DNA from: Odontesthes bonariensis
Taxonomy: Eukaryota > Chordata > Actinopteri > Atheriniformes > Atherinopsidae
Length of the DNA: 64,000 bases
Assembly (NCBI RefSeq): GCF_027942865.1
Contig: NC_134510.1
Location: forward strand, 37,689,663-37,753,662
Reading direction: 5' to 3'
Shown: positions 1 to 13,100 of the stretch, piece after piece
Layout of the letters: every line of letters starts with the position of its first letter
How positions within the stretch are numbered: the stretch's first letter is position 1
Notes under the pieces: model-generated
What the model was told of the DNA's origin: nothing
Seen by the model: the letters and a program-made list of their open reading frames with translations, nothing else
Database searches by the model: none
Made by a program: the position numbers and the translations under genes

Positions 1-51
1 GAGCTCTGATCGATAAATCATGTGTCGGTGAAGAGAACAGAACCGGTCGGT

Positions 52-477
52 TCACCTGTGTTGGTTACACCCATCATGAGCTGCAGATCTGAAGGGGAGG
101 GAACAAGGAAACATGTGGGCAGAGCGGAGCTGCTGTGGGTAACACTTCTTATGTCCTTTGGCCCAGCTCAGCCTTTTCTCCCTGTTTCCCTTCCTTAAGA
201 ACGGCTTCCTGACAGCCACCTTTCCATGGAGCCCATTTCTGATGAGGCTTGGGCCAACAGCAGATGGATCAGCTGAAGGTCCAGATGCATCTCTCAGCTC
301 CTGTGTCAGGTCTTTGCTGGATGTTTTCCTCTTTCTTAAGGACATCACTTTCAGATCCTGTTCATCTGCTGGAGATAGTTCTTTAGGCCTGACACTTCTT
401 CTTTTGTCCTCCACTTGTCCAGTTTCCTCAAATGTTTTAAGGACACACAGCACACCATGCTGATTTAAGGTAAACAC
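52..477 (-). pseudogene. Tc1-type transposase N-terminal fragment
   Basis: The minus-strand frame includes LKTFEETGQVEDKRRSVRPK, SLRKRKTSSKDLTQELRDAS and LIRNGLHGKVAVRKPFLRKG. These are the paired-type DNA-binding region of fish Tc1-like transposases. The DDE catalytic part is absent and the end runs into unrelated sequence. It shares its sequence with copies at 3275 and 54330. Confidence 0.85.
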
Positions 478-479
478 AA

Positions 480-1000
480 GAAACTTCTGCTAAAGAAAAA
501 TGGACCAGACTCAGTGAATAACTCAGTGAACCTCCTTTCATCAGTGTTTCGTCTAGTTAGGCCCACGACACCTCCAGGAGGCTAGAGAGTGATCACTGGC
601 GTCCCAGAGTCACCCCCCCAATGCCATTCTAAGCTACCTCAGCCTCTCACCAACTGCACACCAGTCACAGCGGGGTGGGGATACAAACCCTAGATCGGGT
701 AGGGGGTAGAAATAGAAGAGGTAAAGAAAATTAGGAATGGGATGCAAACTCTGGTTCGGGTAGGGGGCAATGAAAGTATAGAGGGTGCCAGAGGTGGAAG
801 CAGGACAAGACACACTAGCAGATTCAGCAGACAAACTCACCTAAACAGTCCTATAATCCCTAAAAATGCCAGAAAAAACAAAGCCATACAACTCACTCAA
901 AGCCAACTCACCTAAAATGGCCGCCTGGTTTCAAAAGGCTCACATGGGCCACACCCTCCACTTAAATATCCTGAATTTCTTCTTTGTTTCTTCCAAAAGT
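480..1000. other. Intergenic, no gene recognised
   Basis: I see no coding evidence here. Two related segments (ATACAAACCCTAGATCGGGTAGGGGGTA near 681 and a diverged copy near 740) suggest an old duplication or part of an unknown repeat. Confidence 0.4.
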
Positions 1001-1235
1001 CTGTTTACCCTAAGTGCTCCCCCTGCTGGGCTCCCAGCTGCTATTGCTTCTTCTAATCCAAATCCACTGACTGGACTTTACTGCCTCATCTGACAGCTCT
1101 TTCACTATTTTCCTCACACTCTGTCCACTTACACCCAGCTCCCTCAACAATGAGACAACAGACTTTGCAACAAATCCTCTACATCCTACTTCCACTGGAC
1201 ATATCCTAACTTTCCAACTTCGCTGCTCTGCTTCT
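1000..1235 (-). pseudogene. Non-LTR retrotransposon C-terminal fragment
   Basis: The minus-strand reading PVEVGCRGFVAKSVVSLLRE, then GQSVRKIVKELSDEA and SSQWIWIRR, matches the conserved C-terminal segment (VEVGCRGFV...WLWIRR) found in many fish reverse-transcriptase proteins. Only this end remains. Confidence 0.6.
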
Positions 1236-1239
1236 GCCC

Positions 1240-2012
1240 CTATTACATTACGGTCATTTTTCAGACGCTTTTATCCAAAGCGATTTACAATAAGTGTGTT
1301 CCACATCGGTAGGCAAAAGAACTTCAGGTCACAAGAAATCATAAGTGCATTTTCTTCCAAAACCAAACAGCTAAGAGCATAACTAGTGCTAGAGTAAGTG
1401 CAGTAATTTAGGTACAGAGACAAATGGGAAAAAAAAAAAAATTAGAAAACAAATAAGTGCATAGGAAGCTAGGACGGCGCAGGTGATGTCCTAAGAGGGC
1501 GGATCAGGGTAGTGTTTCCTGAAGAGATGGGTTTTCAGCCTACGGCCAAAGATGGGCAGCGACTCAGCTGTCCTGACATCAGTCGGGAGATCGTTCCACC
1601 ATCGGGGCGCCAGAACAGAGAACAGCCGTGACCGTGTGTATGGTGCGCAGGGACCGCTGAGTGACGGGGCAGCCGGCCGCCTTGAGGCCACAGAGAGGTA
1701 GGAAAAGTTATGGGAGTGGATGACAGAACCAAGAGATGATGTGTAGAGGGAGAAAAGAAGAGGACCCAGGACCGAACCTTGGGGAACCCCAGTGGTGAGC
1801 CTACGTGGCTTCGACACAGACCCTCTCAGTGTGACCTGGTAGGAGCGACCTGTCAGGTAGGATGAGAACATGGAGAGTGCAGAGTCAGAGACCCCCATTC
1901 CCTCCAGGATAGAGAGAAGGATGTGGTGGTTCACTGTGTCAAATGCTGCAGACAGGTCCAGGAGAATCAGGACAGAGGAGAGAGAGTGTAATGGGAAATT
2001 CCATATGCCCAT
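1240..2012 (-). mobile_element. L2-like LINE 3' part with internally deleted RT
   Basis: The frame (173 aa) carries RT motifs LLDLSAAFDTVNHHILL and TTGVPQGSVLGPLLFSLY, then jumps, with the FADD block missing, to the conserved L2/Maui tail APRWWNDLPTDVRTAESLP and LKTHLFRK. Downstream on the minus strand is the usual 3' tail (plus-strand GCTTTTATCCAAAGCGATTTACAATAAG-type at about 1268). The element is dead. Confidence 0.8.
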
Positions 2013-2288
2013 CTGGTTTTTGCAAAGTGCTCTGACCTTTCCTTACCCCACTCACCCTGTGATCCTTTTGTTTGGTTATTTAAGGGAAACAGGTTCTAAA
2101 TTCATCAGGAGGGGGTTTATGGTTGACACTTCCTGGGGAGTTTAGCTCAGGGGATAATAAAGAGGCAACCTCATAAACATCTTCGTTATCTTTGATCCTG
2201 AGCAGGGTGAGGGGGCCATTTGTTCTTTGTTCCCAACCTGAGGTTGAGATGACCCCCTCACGGGTATATATTGGGTGTGTTCATTCGC

Positions 2289-2562
2289 GGTTGGTTTGGT
2301 TAATTTTGGACGGCATCGGGCCCAGTCTCAGACCCATCTTCACCCAGAGAAAGGAAGAGAGAAACCTGTTGACCAATCCTGACCGAATACCACCAGAGGA
2401 AACCGAGGGATTCGAGTAGTAACTCCAAACTCCAACAAAACTCCTCGGTTTCCTCTGGTGGTATTCGGTCAGGATTGGCCAACAGGTTTCTCTCTTCCTT
2501 TCTCTGCGTGAAGATGGGTCTGAGACTGGGCCCGATGCCGTCCAAAATGAACCAAACCAACC
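2289..2562. repeat. Near-perfect 120-bp-arm palindrome with 34-bp loop
   Basis: The left arm 2289-2408 and the right arm 2443-2562 are reverse complements with very few mismatches. The sequence before it (2040-2290) holds AATAAA and a TATATATT box, as in an LTR, so the palindrome may be a head-to-head pair of truncated element ends. No family is recognised. Confidence 0.85.
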
Positions 2563-3270
2563 ACGAGTGTCTGGACCTGACTTGATAACAAAAAGGGGGA
2601 AACTAGACGAACAAAATCAGAGTTGGTTTCAAGTTTTAACGAAGTCAAAATGCACGTGGTGATAGGGCAAAAATCAAGAAATCGGGGTTATCAAAAATGA
2701 AGAGTTAAGGAAATATGAAAAATTCAAGAGAAGCCCAATCAATACTTAGGGATATTTGAGCTGCAGGGCCTGAGGGCGTTGGAATGTTTGTCTCACCAAT
2801 ATCTTATAAGGTGGACTCTCTCTTAAGCACGTAATAACATCACATTCACTAGTTAGATCATGTGATGTCCATAACACAGACATTAATAATAAAAATAAGA
2901 ATATGCATGAACACAAACATCAGAATAAAACAGTTATTGGCACTGAATTCCTCGATATAACATAAAGAGAAAAACACAACAGTGTGACCACAAAAAAGCC
3001 TCTTTACCTGAGGTCATTTCTAATGGCCAAAGCCAGATGTAATTTTGGTTATTACATGTACATTTTAATCCAACTGAATCTCACTTGTAGGCATTAAAAT
3101 GGAAGAAACACACACGTCATTTGTCTTTCTAATTACTGGGTGATATCATTAGTGTCTCAGTTATCCATGTCCTCTAGGTGGCACTGTGGCTCCATGGAAG
3201 AATTTCTGAGAATATAATATTTTGGTAACTTCTGTACTGAGGCACGTACAAAGTGATGGAACGTCTTAAA
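2563..3270. other. Intergenic, no gene recognised
   Basis: This is AT-rich sequence without a convincing frame or repeat signature. Confidence 0.4.
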
Positions 3271-3274
3271 ATGA

Positions 3275-3780
3275 TGATCCTTAAGAACGGCTTCCTGACA
3301 GCCACCCTTCCATGGAGCCCATTTCTGATGAGGCTTGGGCCAACAGCAGATGGATCAGCTGAAGGTCCAGATGCATCTCTCAGCTCCTGTGTCAGGTCTT
3401 TGCTGGATGTTTTCCTCTTTCTTAAGGACATCACTTTCAGATCCTGTTCATCTGCTGTAGATAGTTCTTTAGGCCTGACACTTCTTCTTCTGTCCTCCAC
3501 TTGTCCAGTTTCCTCAAATGTTTTAAGGACACACTGCACACCATGCTGAGATATGCCAAGTTTTCAGCTAACAGCTCTTTGGGAATCACCTTGTTGCTGC
3601 AGAAATCCTGTTTTCTGTCTGTCACACTGTGTTATCTTTGCTGTTTTTCACACATGCAGCTAAAGAAATGGGAACAAATGATGTGTCTCTGTGACAGGCT
3701 GCTGGGAACAAAGTGCCTAAAGATGCAATTTAAAATGGCTTCTTTGCTAAGTTGTCTGTTTTGTGGGGTTACATGGCACT
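3275..3780 (-). pseudogene. Tc1-type transposon remnant (second copy)
   Basis: It encodes the same N-terminal transposase segment as 52-477 (FEETGQVEDRRRSVRPKEL and following) plus flanking DNA that is nearly identical to 54410-54830, including AAGAAATGGGAACAAAT. The 5' part was lost, and the break at about 3275 joins unrelated DNA. A related Tc1 3'-end segment lies at 4980-5115. Confidence 0.8.
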
Positions 3781-4230
3781 GAAAGGATCGGATTATTGGC
3801 TAAATTACAATCAGACTGAGTTATTAAGTGCATGTAGACACCTTAATCTGACTAAGAATTGGATCGGATCGGATTCAGACCCCGAGATAACTGGGTTGAA
3901 AGTCACTCTAAACCTGCTTGTAGACGCTGAAGCTCGTGGTGAATCAGACTTTGCGTTCAGCGCATGCTCCAGATGTTTTCCCGGGGTCGTGACCCGGAAG
4001 TCAAAGGAGACGATATTCCTGTTGTTGTCGCCGTCAGAAAGAAACAAACAACGTGATGGAGAATGCTCCGTTGGGCATCGAGTTTGTGCAACAAGCAGCT
4101 CATCACAGACCAAATGTAGAGGGACGTAGCTTCATCTGGCTCTGCGTTCTCCATCTTTCTCCAATGCCTGAGTTTGTTGTTGTTGTTGGTGGTGAAGAGG
4201 TCAACAGGAAGTGGCTCTATTAGCAACAGT
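3780..4230. other. Unassigned repeat-like sequence
   Basis: It contains short direct repeats such as GGATCGGATCGGATT and a GC-richer core, in the style of a non-autonomous DNA transposon. I cannot place its ends or family. Confidence 0.25.
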
Positions 4231-4369
4231 TGGAATGGGTACAGCGCCACCTATCATACCGGGGTATGACACGCTTTGTGCCTCTGATCCCATTCATTCA
4301 CCACCATATATCCAAGGAGAATTACCCTTGCCCAAATAATAAACCAACTATAGCTATAATCGAATTAAT

Positions 4370-4980
4370 CTCACCATGTAGACCAGAGATACTCACTATT
4401 TTTCTCACAAGAGCCACATTTATGACAACATACTAAAGTCCCCTTTTGCAAATATGCATTTCTACATATAAAACATCCCACAAAAAAAGAAACAACACAG
4501 CCAATACATTTTCAATTAAGACCACATTTGCTTTAATACTGGGATGAGTGGAAGCTGGCGTGCATGTTCTCGACTCTCTTCATGTTGTATTTGTAGTTTG
4601 TTGTTGTAATCATAGTGAGACATTCAGGATGAGCATGGTTTTTGTGCTGGTTTTTGCCCTTTTTTGATTAAAAACCGATCCATTGTTCCTGCATCTCGCG
4701 CTGGCTAAAGGAGCTAGCGTGCGCTGCGGTCAAGTGTGACGGTGGTTTAAGCGGGCTGTGTTGCCAGGTTTAACAAAGCCCCCTTTAGGAAACACCATTA
4801 AGCCTTAATTAATACTTAATAAAAATACTTAATCCTACAAAAACACAAAATGAATAAAAAAAAATACTTAATACTTTGCTGTATTCACTGTATTTTATTT
4901 GAAAAAAATGTATTGTTACCATATTATCATAGCTACTATGCGAGTGTCAGCCACTAATTAAAGCTTGAGGAGCCGCATGC
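4370..4980. mobile_element. Interspersed repeat, copy 1 (GATACTCACTATTTTTCTCAC family)
   Basis: About 600 bp here is closely similar to 39540-40145, sharing CAAATATGCATTTCTACATA and the region through TAATACTGGGATGAG. The second copy ends in AATGAGTATCTCTT, the inverse of its start, so the family has terminal inverted repeats and is probably an hAT-like non-autonomous transposon. Confidence 0.7.
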
Positions 4981-5120
4981 TGAAAATGAGTGGAAAAGCA
5001 GGAAATGTCCAAAGGAAAACACCTTCAGAAAGCTTGGAGAGCTATCAATCAAGACAACTTCAAAAGATCATGAAAGTCTGGCTACTGGGAAGGAAAATAT
5101 AAAGAAATGACTCAAGTGAA
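4980..5120 (+). mobile_element. Tc1-type transposon 3'-end fragment
   Basis: The run ATGAGTGGAAAAGCAGGAAA and following is a diverged copy of 55378-55520, which lies beside another Tc1 remnant. Both resemble the end region of fish Tc1 elements. Confidence 0.5.
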
Positions 5121-5229
5121 GGATCACAACTCATGTATCAGTACGTGGTTTCATCAACTATTTCCTTCTTACTGGCAGATTAAAAAAAAACATCAACATA
5201 AAAATGTCCCAAAAAGAAAACAGTCATGT

Positions 5230-7182
5230 TATTTAAATCAAGATTTTTATTAAGCTTACTGTACATTCGTGTACCAAACAGCATCACGACAGCCTTCTGT
5301 GCTCGAACGTACTAAGAGGAAGGCGAGACTCAGCTAAATGATGAGGAGTTATAGAAAGGAAGCAACAGGACGATAAAAAGATCGAAACAAACACACGGGG
5401 TGAAGATTCAGCTCAACTTAAAAGCTGCTGGGACAACCTTTCTGACGGCTAAAGTTGGACCGGAGTAAATACAAAGCAATAAATAGGCACTGGGGAAGTA
5501 GTCACGTTAGCTGTACAGAAGAATAACTGCTGTCAAGATTTCACACAACTTTCATCATTTAATCAGACGACTTCTAGTTAATTATTGGTTGCACGGCGGT
5601 GCATCGTCAGCATACACCTAGAGAATCATGTTGAGCACAAAGACTGTGGAGTAGTTACATTCTTTAATCACCATGGCGCGCAGGCTTGATACGGGAATAG
5701 TTTTAGGTTCATAAAAAGGTGATCCGGGCGCATCGTTTCATCCCTTCGGCGAGTCCTTTGGGACAGCCGGTGGTTCAGATAACCCGAGTCGGTTTTTATT
5801 GGAGACACGAGCAGCTTCGAGTCGCTGTTAGGGTTTTAGGCAGAGGACGCTTCTTTCCGTCACCGCTGGGTGGGTTTCACCACCAGAGATGTGATATTTA
5901 GGTCTTTTTTTTTTCGTTTCTCTGCTTACGACCTCTGTGTTTATCACAATCAGTAGTAACTCTGCTGCATTTTAAACCCAGAATCCTGCCAGTGGACCCG
6001 TCATGGTGCAGATTCACAGCTTGATTATACTTTAATTCATGCAGCTGATGCCTTTCTATGAGGATTCCTGCAATAAATAAGACTCAGACCTGCCCGCTGC
6101 GCTCCGAGCATTAAAACCCTGCAGAAACACACCGATGGGGCTTTTCCACCGAAGGAGAACTAATGTGGTTCCAAGTGTTCAGCTGGGGAACCTTTACAGA
6201 ACCAACCTACAGGGGCTTCCTCTGTGGAGGGCCGACGGTTCTTTTGCAATGCTGGGGTTTCATCACTGAGCACTTGCATCGTTAACATATAAGCGTGCCG
6301 TTTCAACCGATTACCAAACGGCTACTTCACAGGAAGTTCCCTTCGTGCAAGGGCAGCTTTTCCTCTGCGGTTAGAGGCAAAAAAGGGGTTTAAGTAGTTC
6401 AAAAGGGGGTAAAAGTAGTTCAAAAGGGGGGGAAAGTAGTTCAAAAGGGGGGGAAAGTAGTTCAAAAGGATGGGAAAGTAATCTAAAAGGGGGTAAAAGT
6501 AGTTCAAAAGGGGGTAAAAGTAGTTCAAAAGGGGGTAAAAGTAGTTCAAAAGGGGGTAAAGTAATTCAAAAGGGTGTGAAAGTAATTCAAAAGGGGGGGG
6601 GAGTAGTTCAAAAGGGTGGGAAAGTAAATCAAAAGGGTGGGAAAGTAGTTAAAAAGGGGTAAAAGTAGTTCAAAAGGGGGTAAAAATAAATCAAAGGGGG
6701 GGGGGGGGGGGGAGTAAATCAAAAGGGTGTGAAAGTAAATCAAAAAGGGGGGAAAGTAGTTCTACGAGCTACAACTGGCCTCAGCTCCTGCGCTGCCAAC
6801 GGAAAACAGAAGGGGAAAAACCAAGTTGTTCATTTATGTTTGGCTTTCTTTGACTGACCAGGCGACACACCCTGTTTTCACTCAGGACACCACCATTAAG
6901 ATCCACCTGCTGCTCATATCAGCATATTCGGCCTGAACTGTTTTCTGTAAAAAAAACATCTCTAAACAACAACCAAAATGGTTCTCTGTTGGTTGAAAAG
7001 CCCCCAAAGTGTCTCCTAAGCCAGCGAACCCCCCCGACGGCAGTGCTGCCACACAGTGAGTCGAGGGAGGCGTTTACAAAGGTGGGCTGGCGGTTTGAGG
7101 GTGTAGCTGCACCACCTGTTTAATAATAAAAAAAAAAAAATGCAGATGAAGGAAAAATGGCTTTAATGCTGCATGACTGCGA
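5230..7182 (-). other. bag6: Probable BAG6 3' untranslated region
   Basis: No reading frame of note follows the BAG6 stop at 7183-7185. The minus strand carries AATAAAAAT at about 5245-5253, in a setting typical of a 3' end. A weaker ATTAAA lies only about 16 nt past the stop (7162-7167). If the distal site is used, the 3'UTR is about 1.9 kb and contains the G/A-rich (plus strand) tandem repeat at 6376-6765. Confidence 0.5.
6376..6765. repeat. Tandem repeat, ~21-bp unit (AGTAGTTCAAAAGGGGGTAAA)
   Basis: About 18-19 imperfect copies of a 19-21 bp unit built on AGTAGTTCAAAAGGGGG run through this stretch, with varying G-run lengths, one of them about 15 G. It lies in the presumed BAG6 3'UTR, where the transcript strand would carry repeated CCCCCUUUUGAACUACUU. 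Two open frames on the minus strand (LLNYFYPLLNYF-type) are by-products of the repeat. Confidence 0.9.
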
Positions 7183-10100
7183 TTACGAGTCTGGTGAGAA
7201 AGCTCTGTGTGAGTTGGGGAACTGCTGAGAGTTGAAATCCGGGTCTTCCCTCACTCGTTTCTTGATGTCTGCCTTAACCTGAGAGGAAAAAAGAAAAGAA
7301 AAGAAAAAGAGTTGAGCGTTACCGCCACAGTGGGAAACTGTCAGAGCCCGGCCGGGAAGTGAACTTCAGGGGTTTGTTCGCCTCGTTCGAACAGTGGGGA
7401 CTCAAATCCAGACTTATTCAGTTGTTTTTATTCCAATTTGATGTTAATCAGCATTTATTGATGCCTGTCAAAAGAGTGGCTCCTGTTATTTCCCCTCATA
7501 GCCTCCAACACATAAGTTTCAGCTAAAGGTTCATATTAAAATCACACTAAAAAGTACAACTACACCCCCTGCTGGTGGAAACCAGAACTGCAACGCCTTT
7601 ATTCATTAGTCGTGTAATCAGGCCAGGAATGATTTATCAACAAATCCTTCTGTAAATATCTTCAGAATACTGCTAAGTGTATAACTGGAAAGTTTGGTGT
7701 TAGTAGGTGCTCCATAGGCTGAGATATCGATACTGAAAAAATACAAAAAACAGATTTTGAGAAAACGGCATTTAAAGAATTAAATAGGGGGAATTCAATA
7801 CATTTGTATAAGAAACAATTGCTCAAAAACAGAATAAATGCTCAGGCCCTTAGTAATACTAATATTGAATAAAATACTCTTATTAATAAAGAATACAAGC
7901 TCAATACAATACAATACAATAAAAGATGGCATATCAGTTCATTGAGACGCGCGACATGTATGACCAGCCGCTGTCATTAACTCGGTTTCCTAGCAACAGT
8001 TTACGGTCAGGTGTGCTGCTTCCCGATGCTTCATCAGCTGATCTGATAGATTTTCTTTTATTGCATCTTGCAAAGCGCAATTGTTGCTTTCTTTTCTTTG
8101 AAAGTTGCGGTGTTATGGGGCATTTTCGGAGATTCCGCGAAAGCTAAACACGGGAGCGTCAGAGCGAATCACGTTAGCAGAAACTAGCAAAAGCCAATGA
8201 GATTTTGTCATTCGCTATAAATCCGCCTTTAGACATTCATGATTGGTTACTGATAGAAAGGAAGTGCTGTTATTTGGGCGACATATCATTGTGCAGGAGA
8301 CACGGAGCTTTCCAACGATACCGGTCATGACAGACTTCAGGAAATAGACGAAGCTCAGCATGGCACATTGGAATGCTAACTTTTTGGTAAATTCGGGCGA
8401 AACGCACAGCTGCGAGTAAACGAAATGTAATAAAATAAACATTTTAATTTATGTTTTCTTTATAGCAGGTTGAAAGAACACATATTGAAGGAGTAGACTG
8501 GCCCAAAAATCTCAAAATTGACCACTGCATGAAAAATCCCAGTTTTTGCCTGCCGTGTCTCGCCTTAAAGAGTCAGAAAAGTTCATTGTCGGTAGAAAAC
8601 AACTATTATCTTTAAAAATCAGCTTCTTTACCTCTGAACCCTGACAGCAGGTTGGTACAGGAAGCATTTTAAATGTTTCAGTCCCTAAACCTGCATAATA
8701 ACATGGAGACATTCCAAATGTATTCTACATTAAAAAAGAAGAAGAATATAATAATACGTCTCCTATAACCGTCCTTAATGAGGCTCATGTCACCGTTTCT
8801 GTACAAACCCTGAAATCTTTCTCTTGTTTCTAACCTTCTGAATAAAGTCGCCCGTTACAGACCTAAACGATAACCGGGTGGGACGGCGTTACCTGTTCTG
8901 CGTAGGCTTCCTTCACCTCCTGGGTGTCCAGGTCGCCCTGCAGCTGCTCAGCGGAGGTGACGGGCTTCACGCCGGCCGTCCTGGCAGCGTGACTCACGGC
9001 GTCGGAGAGGGAGAGGAGGCTCCCGCTGCCCTGTCCTGTCTGAACACACAAACACATTCAACACCGCTTCATGAGGACGCGGCGGCCCCAACGCAACAAG
9101 AAGAAGAAGAAGTTAGCGGCGGTCCGATCGTACCTTTCTGCGTTTGGCCGGCATCCCGTGCAGATAGGCGTCAGACAGCGGCGGCTGAGCCTTCATCTTC
9201 CTCTGCGTCATCATGTCACACCTGATGATGGGCACCCACTCCTGCACCGCACCCAGCAGACAAACAGCTTGTGTTAGGAGAAGGTGCTCGTGTTAGGAGA
9301 AGGTTCACATGCAGGGGCTGTGACCGAAACCGCATACTACTCCTACTACTGCTACTAACTTTGAGTTAGTATGCGAGTTTGAGTAAGCGAGAAGTTCCCG
9401 GATGCATACTAGATTCTCTGAAATGTTGGGTATGCATCATGAGGTTACTACTCACTCTCAAACTACCCAAGATGCAACGTAACGTGGTCGCCGATCGTCA
9501 TTTCCTGTCAAAACGGCAGTTACAAGCTAGCTACAACGAGGGTAGGTTCACTTCCTGTTTTCAAAGCAAAAGCACCAATTGTATGGTAATGGCTTTCCCT
9601 TTGATAAAAGGCAACGGGTATTTTATTTTGTGAAAATAACAGGAAGTGCGTTGCTCACTGCGGCTAGCTTTAGTAGCGCCGAATTGGTGGGAACAAAATT
9701 GTAAATAGCCGGTATTTTGTCAGGTTTTCAACACGTTGGGGATCTAAACGACTACTTTCTCACCTGAAAATGTTTCAAATGTTGCAAAAGTTTACAGAGT
9801 TTAGAGCTTAAGTGATTTCAGCTCAGGCAGGAGTGAAATGCATTGTGGCTAAACGCTCTGCATACTGTTGGATCGATGAGTAAGCAGTATGGAAGTATGT
9901 AGTATGTGGTTTCGAACACAGCCTGTAACTCCGTTTTGTCCCTATTTCTTCTTCAGTGGTATTGTGTGAGGCTGCCTTTCAACAGCAGGAGCATTCAAGG
10001 ACTGAAGAACGCAACAAGAAGCACTTATTTACGTCCTTAAAAAGAGTTAAAAGAGTTCCACAGACTCTTTCAGGACTCTGGGGAACGACATACCGTTGTC

Positions 10101-13100
10101 ACCATGGTAACAGCCAGCTGGGGCCACTTTTATGAGTCCAAATTACAGTGTGATGCCTTTGTTGCTCAATAAACCTCTCACTGTAGCTCAATTTAAATTT
10201 TTTAGAAGCAAATGATGAGACCCGTTGGACACGTTTATAAAGGTTTTTACAGCAGTTATCGAAACTGTGAGCCTCTTTTGACATGAAGCTGTATGACATC
10301 CCATATCAGCAACATCATTTCTGAACATCTTCTTACCCCCTGCTGCGTCCTGTGAGCAGAGTTCCAGCCTCGTTTTGGTGTTGATGAAGGTAGTCCGGCT
10401 AGTTGGCTGGGGTTTAAAAAATAAAGCGTTTTGCTTCTCAAAACAATATGCGTTCAACAGAGTAATACATTTGCATCACAAAATCGTTCTCCAGGAAAAA
10501 GTCAGACCTCACAATCGCTTGGCCCTATTTTCTCTCCCTTCGTATCACTGCCTGCTGCCGCCTGCCGACAGCCACACGCCTGTTACGGTGTCTGCTGCTC
10601 GGAAGTGTCAGTAATGGGTTTGGCAGGATGTTTCGAAAGACAAACTGATTTATTAATTCAAAACAAGGTCAAAACAAAGCGCGGCTGAGCCGGATACCAA
10701 CAACTAATCTGTGACAAAACAGACTCGACAGAGAAGGAATTCACAAAACTGAAGGGAAACCTGGAAACTAAATACTGAACTGGGTGATTGTTGAATGAGT
10801 GCAGCTGGGGACAATGAATACAGGTGACGTGAGTGAGACTAATGAGCAGAACATTGGGACTGAGGAAAAAGCAAAGGCAAAATTAAACTAAACAAGGACT
10901 TAAAAACTAAGGCATGACTAACACATCATAGAACAAAACTAAAAACATGGGGAAAACCTCATGAACGTGACAGGAAGCAGGGGACTGCTCAGTCTGCACT
11001 TCGGTCTGCACGGTCTACACAGCAGGCAGTGATACGAAGGGAGAGAAAATAGCGCTTTAATAATTTAATTAATTTAATCAGTTATTTTATTTAATTATTT
11101 TTAATGTATTTATAATTTATTTAATTTAATAAGTTATTTATTTAACTACACAGCACACAGTGATACGAAGGGAGAGAAAATAGCGCTTAAATAATTTAAT
11201 TTAATTTAATCAGTTATTTTATTTAATTATTTTTAATTTATTTAATAAGTTTTTAATAAGTTATTTATTTATTTATTTAACTACACAGCAGGCAGTGATA
11301 CGAAGGGAGAGAAAATAGGGCCAAGCGATTGTGAGGTCTGACTTTTTCCTGGAGAACGATTTTGTGATGCAAATGTATTACTCTTTTATTACTCTTTACT
11401 CTTTGGTATTACTCGTTTTTATATTTTAAACCCCAGCCAACTAGCCGGACTACCTTCATCAACGCCAAAACGAGGCTGGAACTCTGCTCACAGGACGCAG
11501 CAGGGGGTAAGAAGATGTTCATAAATGATGTTGCTGATATGGGATGTCATACAGCTTCATGTCAAAAGAGGTGAACTATCCCTTTAAAGCTTGAATCAGC
11601 ATCCGTTTTCTCTGAATAGAAATCCTGCCACTTTGGATAAAGGACTGCAACCGTTTCCTTCGTGCACTGTGCACGTAAAGCCGGCCAGGAGTCATTGAAG
11701 GAACAGGCGTGGGGCAGTGGGAGCTCTTACAGGAGGAACGGCAGCAGCCCAGGCTTCCGACTCCCCGGCAGACTCCTCGCTGCTTCCCTCGGCTCCCGCC
11801 GCTGCCATGTCGCCGCCTAACGGCGCAGCCCCGCCCGAGGCTCCCAGGTCTCCTGGCAACACCCTCGTCTCCCGTGACGACACGGCCGTGTCGTGGGACA
11901 CCGACATGGCCTCCTCTGCTGTGGTGGCTGCAGCCGGCGAGAGAGTGTCCCCGATCTGAGGAGGAGGGCGACAGACACACGAGTGAAGGCCTGAAAATGT
12001 CCAAGCGCATTCATCTGAGCACAAACACACACGCTTACCGTCCCACTTTGAGCTACTTCAGGCTCTTGTGTGCCGGCGGCGGACGGCTGATCTCTCTGTG
12101 AAAGAGTAACATCTAATATTTATTAGCCGTTTCAGACGCACCGTCCTGAGCAACATGATACGCAACAGCCATCAGACAAGAGCAGCTGCTCTCTCTGCAT
12201 GTGCACCAAACCCACGAGGACATCTCAACCCTCTGGGAAACTTTTAGAAACGATAAAGACATCAACAGATTTTAAACCGCAGTGCGTGTGAGAGGAGGCT
12301 TCCTCCCTGAGAGCAGATGTCGAGCACCATCCCATCACCTGTGTGTAGGGATGCAAATTATAGATTCATTCATTAATCCCTGGAAAAAATGCCCCTCCAA
12401 AAATTAAGTGAGAAAAACAACAAATACAAGACGTTTTTGCTCGAAATTAGCAAAATTAATACGGTTTGTTGATCATTTTTACTCCTTGGATGTTCCCTAA
12501 CTGTCTGCTGTGATCATTTCATCCTAATTTTCATTAATTAGTGCACTTTACAAAGACAGCAATCAGGCAAGCTAATGGGGAAACTAAAAAGCGCCCCCTG
12601 GTGGCCAATAACTTCAGCATGAGACTACACTGGAAAAAATGCCCCTCCAAAAATAAGTAAAAAAAACAACAAATAAAAGACGTTTTTGCTTGAAATAAGC
12701 AATAAATCTGCCAATGGAACTAGTGAAAATCGGCTTGTCAAGATGTGATATTTAGGACTTTTGAGTTAAAAGTGATCTTGAAATTAGCTTAAAAACCTCT
12801 TCAAATGTCAAAAAAAAACCTTGTTTCATATGATATGTGACTCAAAACAATTAGTTTTCAAGACTTTTTAATTTATCAAGATATTCAAGATGTATTGTAT
12901 TAAAACAAGTCCCTATATCTGGCTGAAATGGTACTTGTTAGGCAGTTGTGTCTGATATTAAGTGTAATGAGATATTTTGACTAGAAATGAGACAAATATA
13001 CTTGGTAAGACTTTGATTTTTTCCAGTGCAAGTGGGAAGTTACGGGATATTATATCCTGGCTCCATGAATCGTATTAGCTCCTGAAATCCCTCGCCCTAA

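Noticed and set aside
2192-2560. Two similar frames with GPSLRPIFTQRKEERNLL on opposite strands
   Set aside because: They are the same sequence read from the two arms of the palindrome; no coding evidence.
3957-4250. Overlapping frames near 4000 on both strands
   Set aside because: The composition fits a non-autonomous repeat. No conserved motif or splice structure was found.
6376-6765. CRISPR-like array
   Set aside because: Units are contiguous and slightly varying with no unique spacers, and the setting is a vertebrate gene.
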